A DNA stretch of 64,000 nt from Kryptolebias marmoratus. Lineage: Eukaryota; Chordata; Actinopteri; Cyprinodontiformes; Rivulidae. The first letter of the stretch is position 1; each line of letters starts with the position of its first letter. Of the stretch, positions 13,001-21,682 are shown in pieces. Position numbers and translations under genes: made by a program. The notes under the pieces are model-generated. The model worked only from the letters and a program-made list of their open reading frames with translations. It made no database searches and was not told the origin of the DNA. The stretch spans positions 21,725,103 through 21,789,102 of the forward strand of contig NC_051451.1 of the NCBI RefSeq assembly GCF_001649575.2. Reading direction: 5' to 3'.

Positions 13001-16000
13001 TTCTTTGTTGCTCTTCCTCTGCAGCTCTTCTTTGTTGCTCTTCTTGAGCAGCTCTCCTTTGTTGCTCTTCTTGAGCAACTCTCCTTTGTTGCTCCTCTTG
13101 AGCAGCTCTTCTCTTTTGCTTTTCTTGTGCAGCTCTCCTTTGCTGTTCTTCTGTCAATTTTTGCTGTTGTTCTTCTTGCAAAGCACTTATTGGCCTCTCC
13201 TCTTGAGCAGCTCTTCTCTGTTGTTCCTCAAGTGCAATTTTCCTTTGTTGCTCTTTTTGTTCTGCTCTCCTTTTGTTTTCCTCTGCTTCTCCTTTCTGAT
13301 GCTCTTCCTGTGCAGATTTCCTGCTATGCTCCTCTTGTGCAAGTCTCCTTTGTTGTTCCTTTTGGATAGCTAGCTGTTGCTTTTCTCCCACAGCTCTTCT
13401 TTGATGCTCCTCCTGAGCATTTCTCTCCTCTTTTTGTTGCTTTAGCCTTCTCTCCTTTTCTTTTTCTCCTAGTTTTGTCACTCTTTCATCCCCAACTTTC
13501 ATTCTTCTCCTCTCATCAGTTTCTGTCCTCATGGGTTCCACTTTTTGTTTAATTTGTACCTCTCCATCCTTTTGAACCTTCTCCTCTTCACCTTTTTTGG
13601 TTTTTCTTTCTTCCCCTGCTTTTATCTCTGCTTGTCTTTGTTTTTCTCGCCTCTCCTTGATCATGATAGCTACAGCCTCACGCTCCCTTGCTCTTCTCTC
13701 CTCTTCTCTCTGAGTGGCTTTCCTCTCCTCTTCAGCCAGAGAAGCTCTTCTCTCCTCTATCATATTTTTGATTTTTATGTCCTCTTTACTTTGTTCCTTT
13801 TCATGCCTAGACACCCCTTCTTCATCAGATTTTTGTCTTTTCTCCTGCTGCTTTGCCTTGGTTTCTTTGCACTGAGTTGTAAGCTTTTCTTGTTTTATTT
13901 CACCTGTCCCCCCATCTTCAGTCTTAGGTCTTGTTTCTTTATTTTTTTGTATTTCAGGACTTTCACATTTTTCTGGATGAGTTAATATTTCTGTCTGGTG
14001 TTGCCCCATAGTTGGATGTAAATATGTCAGTACTTCAGATGACTTGTTGTCTGCCTTCCTGGCCACAAAAGATGGGGTCATTACTTGATGATTATTTGTT
14101 TGACCAGTTCTTGGATCAAGTCTTTCTTGACCCAGATTTTCTGTCTGAGTTGATGACTTGTTTGTCTCTTTCTGACAGGAATTTTTATCCTTATTTTCAA
14201 ACAGATCTACATTCATTTTGGTATCTAAAACCATTTTCTCATGTTTTTCTTTGTCTCCCAGTTTGAACATCCCTGTTCTTTGGTGCTCCTTGTCCATAAT
14301 AGTAAACACTATTGATTTGGGCTCTTTATTTACTTTTGCACTTGCGTCTGTCTTATTTGGCAACTTTTTCTCTTTCACTGAGAGGTCTTGTGGGTAATCA
14401 GTGAACACAGGGCGTCTGCTGTGACGAGTATGTATTAGTGGGAAGAATCCTTCCTTTTTGTTGGGAGGGAATTCCTGAGCTGTGATCTCGTCTCTGTCCT
14501 CTGCAACAATTACCTTTAATCTGGCGTAGTCTGCAAGTGCTGAAATCTCAGGGATTGTGGAGGTCCTTCCTTTTGGTTTTGGTTTAACCTCAGATTTTTC
14601 TGAAACTAGATTTGTCTTTGGTGGCTGTGACTCTCTTGAACTTGGTCTTTCCATTGTTGACAAATGAAGCTTTTCCTCTTTACGTTTACTGATGGGCTCT
14701 AATTGGCCTTCCTCTGCTTTGTCTGTTTTACCCCGCCTCTTCATGGACCCATCAGTTTGGTTTGAAGCCAAGGTATCTTCTCTTTCCAAATTTTTCTTTT
14801 TGTTTGTCTCGTCTTGAATTTTTCCTGAGCTGGCTTTGTTTTCACTTTGATCCAGACTGAACACAAAAGCTTCACTCTTGATTTCCTTGCATGATTCAGT
14901 GCTGATAGCAGTCGTGTTTGGTAATAACCCTGGAAGTTCCCTTTCCTTTAATTTATCTTCAGTAGTTCTTATATTGCTATGAGCCTCACTGCTTGTTTCT
15001 GTTACTCCTTGTATTTGAAAGTAGTCACCTTCCACTGGTTGTAGATTTGATTCAGGCTTCTTGTTTTCTGCTTTACAGCTCTCATTACTTGTGTTTGTGC
15101 TGTTTTGTTTGCTGCTTGCTTTCAGTGAGTCAGACAGTTTTCTCACACTGGACAACACATATTGAACTGCTAATTTATCTTCGAGACTTTCTCCTGTCTT
15201 CTGCTCACTGCTTGTTGGAGTGGAGCCTTTGGAACAATGTTCATTGATTGGTGTATTTGTGTTTTCTTTACAACTTGATGATATATTTTGTTGGTGCTCC
15301 TGATCAGAAGAGATAGATTTACTGTGATTTTTTCCCACCATTTCCATTTTGTCTTCTTTAGTTACTGCTGGCACAACTCTGATGGCAATGCTGTCAATAT
15401 GCACATTAACATCTTGAATATTTTCTTTGCTCTGTTTTTCATTGAGCTGCAGTGAGTCATTAGAAGAACTTGCTTTGTTAAATGTTTTTTCTTTTTTCTC
15501 CTCTTGCAGCTGTGCACTTAGCCCATCTATGTTACTGCTTCTATTAGAATTTTCAACAGCTGTCATACCTTTATTCACTGACAGCTGTTTTATTGAACTT
15601 TCAGCTTTGCTGTTGTTTATTTTAAAGTTGACCACACTTTTTGTAAAGCTTTCATTGACTTGTGCTGCTTGCTGTTGTTGTTGGCCACTCCCCTTTTCAT
15701 TCGTTGTCTCTCCTGAGCTTTTTGCCAAATTTTCTTTTGCAGTTTTAAGCATGATGTCCTTTGTTTTATCTGCTGTTGAGTTTTGCTTGTAGAGAACTGT
15801 TTGAGTTTCAGTCAACAGTTTATCCTTAGCAGGAACAGTGACTGTAAAAGACATGCCTTTTTCAGTTGCTGGTTCTGGCTGAGTTTCATCTTGGGGCTCT
15901 GGATTCACTTTAGAACTGTCATGCTGGAGGTTTTCTCTTTTTTCTGTGGCATTTTTTATTGTGTCCTTCTTTTTTGACTCCAAAGATAAAGTTTGTTGCA

Positions 16001-19000
16001 CATTATCAGAATAATTGTTTTGATCAACTTTAGCCAGGTCTTCTTTCACCATAGATAACATTTTTTTTCTGTCCATCTCCTTTGCTAAATTAGCCTCGTT
16101 TAAGTTTTTGTTTTCATCTTGTCCTTGGCTTGGATTGTCTTTATTTAACTCTGATTTGTTGCACTCTTTTTCTGTTGCAGCAATTAATTTTTCAGTAGTG
16201 TCATTTTGAGTAATGTTTTTAGATGGCTTTCTTTCTCGTACAGTCACCATAATACCCATGATCTGTAGGCTGTCATCAGTTACAGTCATTTCATTTGGAC
16301 CAACTACAACGTTTAGTGGTGCTGAGTTCATGTCAGCTGCTTCTTTGCTTTCAACCTCCTCTGTGGTCACAGGTTTGGTATTTACTGCTTTGACATGTGC
16401 ATCTTGTGTTTGGTCTTCTTTCCTTTCATTGAAAATTTCACCTTTGACTTTTTGCTGAAGTTCATCTTTTTGTCTTCCAGGGATGTCTGTGTGATTAGCT
16501 TGTTCTTTTTCTTGATTGTTTTTTGTTGTCTGTTCTTTAGTTTGAACCTGTGACTTGATTCCACCTTCTTTCTGTGATTTGTCTTCATTTTTGCTCATTG
16601 CTCTGTTTGCAGGCTTTTCTAAATTCTCTAACTGAGTGGTGGTTGCTGCAGGCTTTCCTGTCATTGCAGCACAGCTCTGGGGTGGGGCAAACTTTACTGG
16701 CCCTGTTTGTATTCCTGAAGGTTCAATCTGATGCTTTGGTGAAACATTGCTGGACACCACATTTTCATGATTCTTGGGCACTTCCAATGATGGTGGCCTC
16801 TGCCAAATACTGACACTCTGACCACTTGCTAAATGCTTGGCAGAACCTTTGCCTATGAAACCATCTCGTAAAGCAAATCCCTTTTCTTTAATTGCTGAAA
16901 TCTCTTTTTCAGCATGAGCTTTTATCTTGGAAGTCAGAATCTCCTGCTTGGTCTGAGCCCTTTCCTTTTGTGACAAACCTCTTGGAGGGGTAACAGGCAG
17001 ATCTTTACTCAGGTCTGTACTGTTCTCATTTGACTCAGGTTTTCTTTGAAGGGGGAACAGTTTATCCAAACCAGAATCTCTTTGCTGTGAGAGTGTGTCG
17101 TTCACTGAGTCACATTTTTCCAACTTTTGACTACTGCCTTTTTTTAATTTGTCAGGAGAAGTGTCTTGCTTTGTTTCATTGCATAAATCAGTAGGAAAAG
17201 AATTTGCACCAGATAATTTGAATTCTTTAGAGGATTCACTGTGGACAGACTGAGTTTCTGTCATCTCTTTGTATTTAGCACTACTAACTTCTTTCTTATT
17301 TTCAGTGTTAGCTGCAATAAATGAGCATGCTGGACTATGCCCATCTTTTAATTTTGCATTATTTTCTTTCCCAGCTTCATCAAGAAGTGTATTGTCTATT
17401 TCATTAGCACTTCCTGTCAACATTTTGTTTCTATTTGTTGCTATTGCATTTGTTAAACCATATTTCTCCCTGAGTTGTTCATAATCATCAGCTCCTCTAT
17501 GAGTTTGAATTTCAATTGACTGATCCTGCTTTTTACCATCTTTCTTTTTATCCATATTTATACTTAAAGGAATACTGTTCTTTGACGAGCCACCTTCCTT
17601 TATGACAGAATTGTTTTTGGTTTTCTCTTTTTGTTCCCCTCTCATTTTCTCCTTTATTTTGGCTAACTCTGCTTTGGCTTTAGCTAATTCTGTCTTAACT
17701 TGCTCAACTTTATCTGGTTCCCTAATGGCATGTTGTGCAGCTGTTAGTTTAGCTGTGAGATGATCTGACCTCTCCAACAAGTTTTCTGTTGTTGATAGCT
17801 CTGCTCTGCTTCGATCCAGTTTGTTTTCTTTCAGCATAACCTGTTCTGTTTTTATCCCTTCAATATTAGGGCCTTTGGCTTTACATATCAGTATTGTTGG
17901 TTTCTCTGCATTTACTTGACCTACATGACTTAAATCTTTCTCTTTCTCAACTTCTCTGACACCCTCACTTTTAATAAGATCTGTATTTATCTCTATCATT
18001 TCATCTTCTTCTATCTTAACATATTGTGCTTTGGTTTGTGGCTCCTTCACTTGATGTGTTTGCTCTTCTTTTCCATATTCAACCTCAACCTTTTCTGGAT
18101 TAATATTTTCTGTCTTGACTTCTTCTGCCTTCATCTGCTCTCCTTCAGCTTGATCTGTGTGCAGCTGTTCCTCCTTAACTTGCTCTGGATTCTTTCTTTT
18201 ACTTGTAGGCTGTTCAACTTTAGCTTGCTTTATTCCAACCGTCCCAGTCTCTTCGGTCTTTGCCAGTTTGCTTTTTATGCGTTCTTCTTTTAGCTTCTCT
18301 GTCTCAGCTTGTTTTGCTTTAACTTGCTCCTCTGTCACATGCTCGTGCTTGGCTTTCTCTGTAATATGTTTTGGCTCATCTGTTAACTGCTGAACTCTGG
18401 TTTGTGCAGCTTTTGTCTTTTTATCTCCATCCAACTCTAGTTCTTTTTTTGTGAAATGTTCTCTATGTTCTCCTTTCTTGTCTTCCTCTTTAATTTGTTC
18501 TTTTTTGCTTTTTCTTAGATCCTCCAGCTTTGTTGGGTCTAATTTGAACTCTTCTGTTCTGATATTTTCTGAATCAGCCCTCTGAGTAGAAATAAACTCA
18601 GTTGATTCTGTTTTTCTTGGCTGTACCTGAGTCTTCAGTTCAGTGTTTGTCTTTTCTTCTTTGGAGTATTGTGCATTTTCTGCTGTGTCCTGTTCACTCT
18701 TCATTTCAACAACCTTTCTGTCTATTATCTGATGTGTCATTGTTGAGGAAGGCAGACCTTCTTGGTTTGAGGATTTTTTCTGAACTTCAAACTGGGGCTT
18801 AACTTCTGTTTGCTGTTGACTTTGGTTTTCCTGCTCCTTTAGAACTGGCATAAATTGATTAATCTGACCTATATTTTGCATGATCATAGATTTTTCTGTT
18901 GTAGGATAAAGGTTGTTTTGGCTTATACCCTCTTTCTCAATGTATTTGTTATATTTCTGTGCTAAAATGCCATCTTTGGTTTTATTCATCTTTTCTTCTT

Positions 19001-21488
19001 GTTCTGACTCCAGTTGGTTGGAAAACTTAGCCCTGACCAAATCAGCCTTTTGAGGAGAAGATGTTTCAAATACCAAACTTTCCTTCAACTCCACTTTTCC
19101 AACATCCTTATTTCTAATTGACTGGTTTTCTGTTCTTGGCCGTTCCGTTAATGGCAGTGTGTCTTGTCTTGATGGAGAGATATCTGTTTTCATACTGACA
19201 TTTTCTGTGTCTTGGCTGTTTCTCTGTCTCAGTTTTTCCAGTGAGGAAGGATTTTTAAAATTCTGTTTGTTTTCTATGAGCTGCTCATATCTACTCACCT
19301 TTGAGGATACTCCTCCCACTGTTTCATTAAAAGCTTGCTCAGTATTTGCCTTGCTTATTAAATACTCTCGGCTTTGATTGTTGTCAGTGTTTAAGTTTGC
19401 TGCGTCAACACCTGAATGAGATTGTTGAGGATGCTCCATGGATCCAAGATAATCTTGCTTATAGGGAGTAAATGATGCTACACTTTCATAGGGATTCTGT
19501 CCATTAGCCAGCTGATAGTTTGTGTAATTTTCAGGTGTGATGCTACTGAATCCAGCTTGATGAACCATCTGACCTTGTGTCTGAGCTGATGTATTTTCAG
19601 GATATTGGCCTGTATTTGTTCTTTCAGAAGTTTGAAGTGATAGTCCAGAGCTGTGGTACTGGTTTACAGCAGCATTTCTCCTTCTGGGTTCTTGTAGCTG
19701 GAGTAACTGAATATCTGGATCTGACAATACTGGGGTATCTATCACAATCTCATGTGGCTCCTGTTTGTTCTTCTCCAGAACATCCAAAACTTTAAATTTG
19801 GTAGGACTGTAGGTACTTTTCACTCTCTTCCTGTTATCTTTCAGATTGAAGAGCAGGCTTGTGGCTCGAGATTTGTAGTTGGATATCCTAACATCAGGTG
19901 TGGCTCCCCTGCTTTCAGCTCGCACTGGTGGATGCTCCACCGGTTGAGGAGAAACTTCATACTGATGGAAATTTGATGTCTCTGCTTCCTGGTGTGCATA
20001 GACCAAAGGTGTTAGCAGCTGGTTGGTGCCAAAGGCACTTCTTGTGTTACTGCTAAAAACATTTGGCTCTGTTGTTATAGCACTGTTGACAGGGTTATCC
20101 AAATGTTCCCTCCCGTACAAGACTCCTTGTTTATGTGCTGTTTCATCTGTTGTGATATGCTGCTCTGACATAATTTTGACTTTTTGCTGGAGTGCCTTGA
20201 CAGAGCCAATGGTGTCTCTGACCCGTCGAGACATCTCAGTGGTAGGCGATGCGGTTGATGGGCGCTGGGATGGAAGTTTGTTAGTTCCCAGGCTTTGTGT
20301 CCACTTCCTGTGAGGATAATGACCTGCCAGCTCTGACTCGCAGCGTTTCTCCACTGAAGACTTCTGCAGCACCTTGGAAGTTGAGATAGAGTGTGTTGAG
20401 GGAGCTGCAAGTGCCAGAGTATTTCTTTGATGTCTGAGATCCCTATAGGGATCCTGTGATTGATTTGCAAGCGAAAGTTCATTATACATTGGTGTCTGAT
20501 ACCATTTAGGAAACTCTGAGCATTGCATAAAACCAGAGAGTTCTCCCTGATGGAACGGAAACCTGTTGTGATCCCTCCATAACCTGAAGGGACTGAACTC
20601 ACTGTGCATAAAGTTAGAGTTGACCTGTGCAGACATGTTGTGTTTAATGTGTGATGACCTCATGTATGCAGATGCAGAGTTGTGAGACATTTGAGCCATT
20701 GCTCCCACTTGAGAAGAATAGACGTTTGTGTTTTGAGGTGAAAATGGGCTTGCAGAAGAGAAATGATGGCTGTTGAAATTTTGCTGGTATGATGTAGAGA
20801 ATTCAGAAAGTTCCCTCTGGATACTCATAAGAGCTGATCTGTCCCAGCTTGTCCCATCACTCCACTCTCTGAGTTGAGCTTCCAGTCCTGCTTCGTCCCT
20901 ATGTCCATCAGAGTTAAAGGCTCTGACGAGAGAGGAAACTCTGGAGCGGCTTCTGCGTTGCTGTGAACCGAACTCTGAAGCACCGTTGCTAAAGAGGGAA
21001 AGCTCCCCCTCCCTCAGAGACTTTCCCTGTTGAGAGGTTTCCACAAAGGAGTGCTGGAATGTGGCAGAAACCATCCCCTGTGTCCTTTCCCCATAAGCTT
21101 CCCACTGAGGATCTCTGTAGATGTCTGCTCCACTCATTCCTCCAAAAACCCAATCCTGTCCATACTGCTGGACTCTGAGGCTGAAATTGTCCTGCGCTGC
21201 TCTCTTTTGTTCCTCTCTGTCTCTCTCCAGTATGTCTCTGTCCTGGCTAAAGGCCAGCTGTCTGTCCCTCTGAGTGCTTGGCGAAGACAAACTGAGATCA
21301 GAGTCATTATAAACAGCTTCATCCCCGATACAGAGACTCCTAAATGCTCTGTCTGTCAGATTACTGACCTCACGATCAGTTTCATCCAGGAAGGACCCAC
21401 CACTGGAGGCCTTGCTGAAGCCTCCAGTGCTGTGCTTTCGATGCCCTCTGCTCCTTCGGCTTGAGCGATGCTTCTCGACTGAGGTCAT
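10074..21488 (-). CDS. cefip: cefip (C10orf71-like): giant cardiac-enriched FHL2-interacting protein
   Basis: One uninterrupted 3804-codon frame. The N-terminus has the family signature DREVSNLTDRAFRSLCI (residues 38-54), as recalled for human C10orf71/CEFIP (DREVSSLTDRAFRSLCI). A second conserved block near 533-565 reads ATSLLFNLKDNRKRVKSTYS. The C-terminal block near 3583-3632 reads VLQDLGSGQYFLVDVPVQ and then KTFFDPETGKYVQL. CEFIP is a Z-disc protein of heart and skeletal muscle that binds FHL2 and has been linked to calcineurin signalling. The human protein is about 1.4 thousand residues. The excess here is low-complexity Lys/Glu/Thr/Gln sequence (about 900-2550), a charged stretch (about 2550-2690) and an array of nine-residue repeats (about 2690-3040). 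The position between vstm4 and drgx supports orthology. The stop TGA overlaps a donor-like TGG|TGAGAA, so a further 3' exon cannot be excluded. The start ATG has A at -3 and matches the family N-terminus. Confidence 0.93.
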   Translation of the reverse strand: MTSVEKHRSSRRSRGHRKHSTGGFSKASSGGSFLDETDREVSNLTDRAFRSLCIGDEAVYNDSDLSLSSPSTQRDRQLAFSQDRDILERDREEQKRAAQDNFSLRVQQYGQDWVFGGMSGADIYRDPQWEAYGERTQGMVSATFQHSFVETSQQGKSLREGELSLFSNGASEFGSQQRRSRSRVSSLVRAFNSDGHRDEAGLEAQLREWSDGTSWDRSALMSIQRELSEFSTSYQQNFNSHHFSSASPFSPQNTNVYSSQVGAMAQMSHNSASAYMRSSHIKHNMSAQVNSNFMHSEFSPFRLWRDHNRFPFHQGELSGFMQCSEFPKWYQTPMYNELSLANQSQDPYRDLRHQRNTLALAAPSTHSISTSKVLQKSSVEKRCESELAGHYPHRKWTQSLGTNKLPSQRPSTASPTTEMSRRVRDTIGSVKALQQKVKIMSEQHITTDETAHKQGVLYGREHLDNPVNSAITTEPNVFSSNTRSAFGTNQLLTPLVYAHQEAETSNFHQYEVSPQPVEHPPVRAESRGATPDVRISNYKSRATSLLFNLKDNRKRVKSTYSPTKFKVLDVLEKNKQEPHEIVIDTPVLSDPDIQLLQLQEPRRRNAAVNQYHSSGLSLQTSERTNTGQYPENTSAQTQGQMVHQAGFSSITPENYTNYQLANGQNPYESVASFTPYKQDYLGSMEHPQQSHSGVDAANLNTDNNQSREYLISKANTEQAFNETVGGVSSKVSRYEQLIENKQNFKNPSSLEKLRQRNSQDTENVSMKTDISPSRQDTLPLTERPRTENQSIRNKDVGKVELKESLVFETSSPQKADLVRAKFSNQLESEQEEKMNKTKDGILAQKYNKYIEKEGISQNNLYPTTEKSMIMQNIGQINQFMPVLKEQENQSQQQTEVKPQFEVQKKSSNQEGLPSSTMTHQIIDRKVVEMKSEQDTAENAQYSKEEKTNTELKTQVQPRKTESTEFISTQRADSENIRTEEFKLDPTKLEDLRKSKKEQIKEEDKKGEHREHFTKKELELDGDKKTKAAQTRVQQLTDEPKHITEKAKHEHVTEEQVKAKQAETEKLKEERIKSKLAKTEETGTVGIKQAKVEQPTSKRKNPEQVKEEQLHTDQAEGEQMKAEEVKTENINPEKVEVEYGKEEQTHQVKEPQTKAQYVKIEEDEMIEINTDLIKSEGVREVEKEKDLSHVGQVNAEKPTILICKAKGPNIEGIKTEQVMLKENKLDRSRAELSTTENLLERSDHLTAKLTAAQHAIREPDKVEQVKTELAKAKAELAKIKEKMRGEQKEKTKNNSVIKEGGSSKNSIPLSINMDKKKDGKKQDQSIEIQTHRGADDYEQLREKYGLTNAIATNRNKMLTGSANEIDNTLLDEAGKENNAKLKDGHSPACSFIAANTENKKEVSSAKYKEMTETQSVHSESSKEFKLSGANSFPTDLCNETKQDTSPDKLKKGSSQKLEKCDSVNDTLSQQRDSGLDKLFPLQRKPESNENSTDLSKDLPVTPPRGLSQKERAQTKQEILTSKIKAHAEKEISAIKEKGFALRDGFIGKGSAKHLASGQSVSIWQRPPSLEVPKNHENVVSSNVSPKHQIEPSGIQTGPVKFAPPQSCAAMTGKPAATTTQLENLEKPANRAMSKNEDKSQKEGGIKSQVQTKEQTTKNNQEKEQANHTDIPGRQKDELQQKVKGEIFNERKEDQTQDAHVKAVNTKPVTTEEVESKEAADMNSAPLNVVVGPNEMTVTDDSLQIMGIMVTVRERKPSKNITQNDTTEKLIAATEKECNKSELNKDNPSQGQDENKNLNEANLAKEMDRKKMLSMVKEDLAKVDQNNYSDNVQQTLSLESKKKDTIKNATEKRENLQHDSSKVNPEPQDETQPEPATEKGMSFTVTVPAKDKLLTETQTVLYKQNSTADKTKDIMLKTAKENLAKSSGETTNEKGSGQQQQQAAQVNESFTKSVVNFKINNSKAESSIKQLSVNKGMTAVENSNRSSNIDGLSAQLQEEKKEKTFNKASSSNDSLQLNEKQSKENIQDVNVHIDSIAIRVVPAVTKEDKMEMVGKNHSKSISSDQEHQQNISSSCKENTNTPINEHCSKGSTPTSSEQKTGESLEDKLAVQYVLSSVRKLSDSLKASSKQNSTNTSNESCKAENKKPESNLQPVEGDYFQIQGVTETSSEAHSNIRTTEDKLKERELPGLLPNTTAISTESCKEIKSEAFVFSLDQSENKASSGKIQDETNKKKNLEREDTLASNQTDGSMKRRGKTDKAEEGQLEPISKRKEEKLHLSTMERPSSRESQPPKTNLVSEKSEVKPKPKGRTSTIPEISALADYARLKVIVAEDRDEITAQEFPPNKKEGFFPLIHTRHSRRPVFTDYPQDLSVKEKKLPNKTDASAKVNKEPKSIVFTIMDKEHQRTGMFKLGDKEKHEKMVLDTKMNVDLFENKDKNSCQKETNKSSTQTENLGQERLDPRTGQTNNHQVMTPSFVARKADNKSSEVLTYLHPTMGQHQTEILTHPEKCESPEIQKNKETRPKTEDGGTGEIKQEKLTTQCKETKAKQQEKRQKSDEEGVSRHEKEQSKEDIKIKNMIEERRASLAEEERKATQREEERRAREREAVAIMIKERREKQRQAEIKAGEERKTKKGEEEKVQKDGEVQIKQKVEPMRTETDERRRMKVGDERVTKLGEKEKERRLKQQKEERNAQEEHQRRAVGEKQQLAIQKEQQRRLAQEEHSRKSAQEEHQKGEAEENKRRAEQKEQQRKIALEEQQRRAAQEERPISALQEEQQQKLTEEQQRRAAQEKQKRRAAQEEQQRRVAQEEQQRRAAQEEQQRRAAEEEQQRRALHEQQRRAVQEEQQKRAAEDEQQRRAAQEEQQKRAAQEELQRRAAQEKQQRRAANEDQQRRGAEEEQQRKAALEERQKRALQEEEQQRKMSEEQQRRASQEVQQRKDAKEKQKRRAVQEEQQRKAAEEEQQRKAAQDEQQKRALREQQRRAIQKEQQRRAAEEEQQRKAAQEEQQRRASEEQQKRVEEEHQRKAAQERQQRRSALIEEQRQAKQSKENIVVDIQEEIERKPREGLRSALNLDKENTKLIHEQKKMQQQTEEHKEETHIKGEWMKTHNNEERTAENENILKQSEELQAKHESTILLEKNTTAQEVMLANRETDAQAKKKEEGEREKARRVQMEKQERAAQKMDALQYYAITSIDTEKKPKERQLFSPLPSHQKSNQSVAESTEDFLYHTKLHKPNAAISPAPPLPRSNVSSPALGVKPSMFRVKDNTFRGSSFTKSVKPRFHKNFGEDFWMGSPSDRASDREEDEQETIRRSAETPVSPEKGLNQFASNSESANFLSASSSQDYSTSITHQRPYSRRSMAMDDDESRSIVSNMSEDVESFATSAADMADVRALLDFERPESACSFSSDVSRSLGKPPTVPPKSEKALRRAQRLTSRRIKKELSKVAAGSSVGVEKEVSSLPSSTEVCSSNHYAVASPHCSPPVAFAHAPTLGSSLPSSHTEHQSSHHSFHASPHATGPISLPISSAHAGSTPSLPSVSLHASGNASKAAAPKTVAHVSSSPTSHLTNPHSAPVTQYHVESSPYHQSYPLTQRKVLQDLGSGQYFLVDVPVQVKTKTFFDPETGKYVQLNVRQSGQNISQSQPQQTYPQAQLQPQMQIKPQQQPVTRASFAGKPFVFYQGYHSYPQSYQPAVINSVHLNRSSGPATVQQHPGESNISTEGQENSEGHRYSPEKTPYMDTVNDINRTYNTVNNTQDSNESLSECNSNNQLIGSSVCEDNKTTNSLCQPRDIIAMSELEDFMEVSDW
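12366..13422 (-). repeat. 27-bp minisatellite coding for about 40 nine-residue repeats in cefip
   Basis: Read on the minus strand, the array encodes about 40 units of the form (A)AQEEQQRR, with rare 8- and 10-residue units; all length changes are multiples of three, so the frame survives. The region (residues about 2690-3040) is rich in Glu, Gln, Arg and Ala. Its nine-residue spacing is not a coiled-coil heptad, so a long single charged helix is a reasonable guess. Short units recur at a fixed offset of 429 bp, showing a higher-order duplication of 16 units. Confidence 0.95.
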
Positions 21489-21680
21489 GATGCAGACTCG
21501 CTAACAAGTAAAGCTCTCTTTAGCCGTTCAGTCATTCATGTAAATATAGACCTCAAAATTATACTCTGTGCCTGCTGGTGAAGCTGCAGCAGCCGGAGTT
21601 TTTGGCCTCAGGAGTTGCTCCAAATGCATTGTGTGTTTTAGTTTATCTTTGCACAGATAATCCTGGATTTTGCTGTTTTC
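21489..21680 (-). other. cefip: cefip 5' leader in exon 2, with a 33-codon upstream ORF
   Basis: A strong acceptor ends at 21681 on the minus strand: a long pyrimidine tract (TTTTCTCTCTTGTTTTTTG), then TTTTAG|GAAAAC. The leader from 21680 to 21489 contains a minus-strand ATG at 21629 that opens a 33-codon frame closing at 21528, before the main start. That is a candidate translational brake. Confidence 0.6.
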
Positions 21681-21682
21681 CT

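Noticed and set aside
12590..13369. Plus-strand 259-codon ORF of hydrophobic repeats inside the cefip array
   Set aside because: It is the antisense shadow of the 27-bp coding repeat: Gln/Glu/Arg codons read backwards give Leu/Phe/Val. It has no own splice or family support.
12366..13422. Regular repeats considered as a CRISPR-like array
   Set aside because: The units are adjacent without unique spacers, lie in a coding frame, and the genome is a vertebrate.
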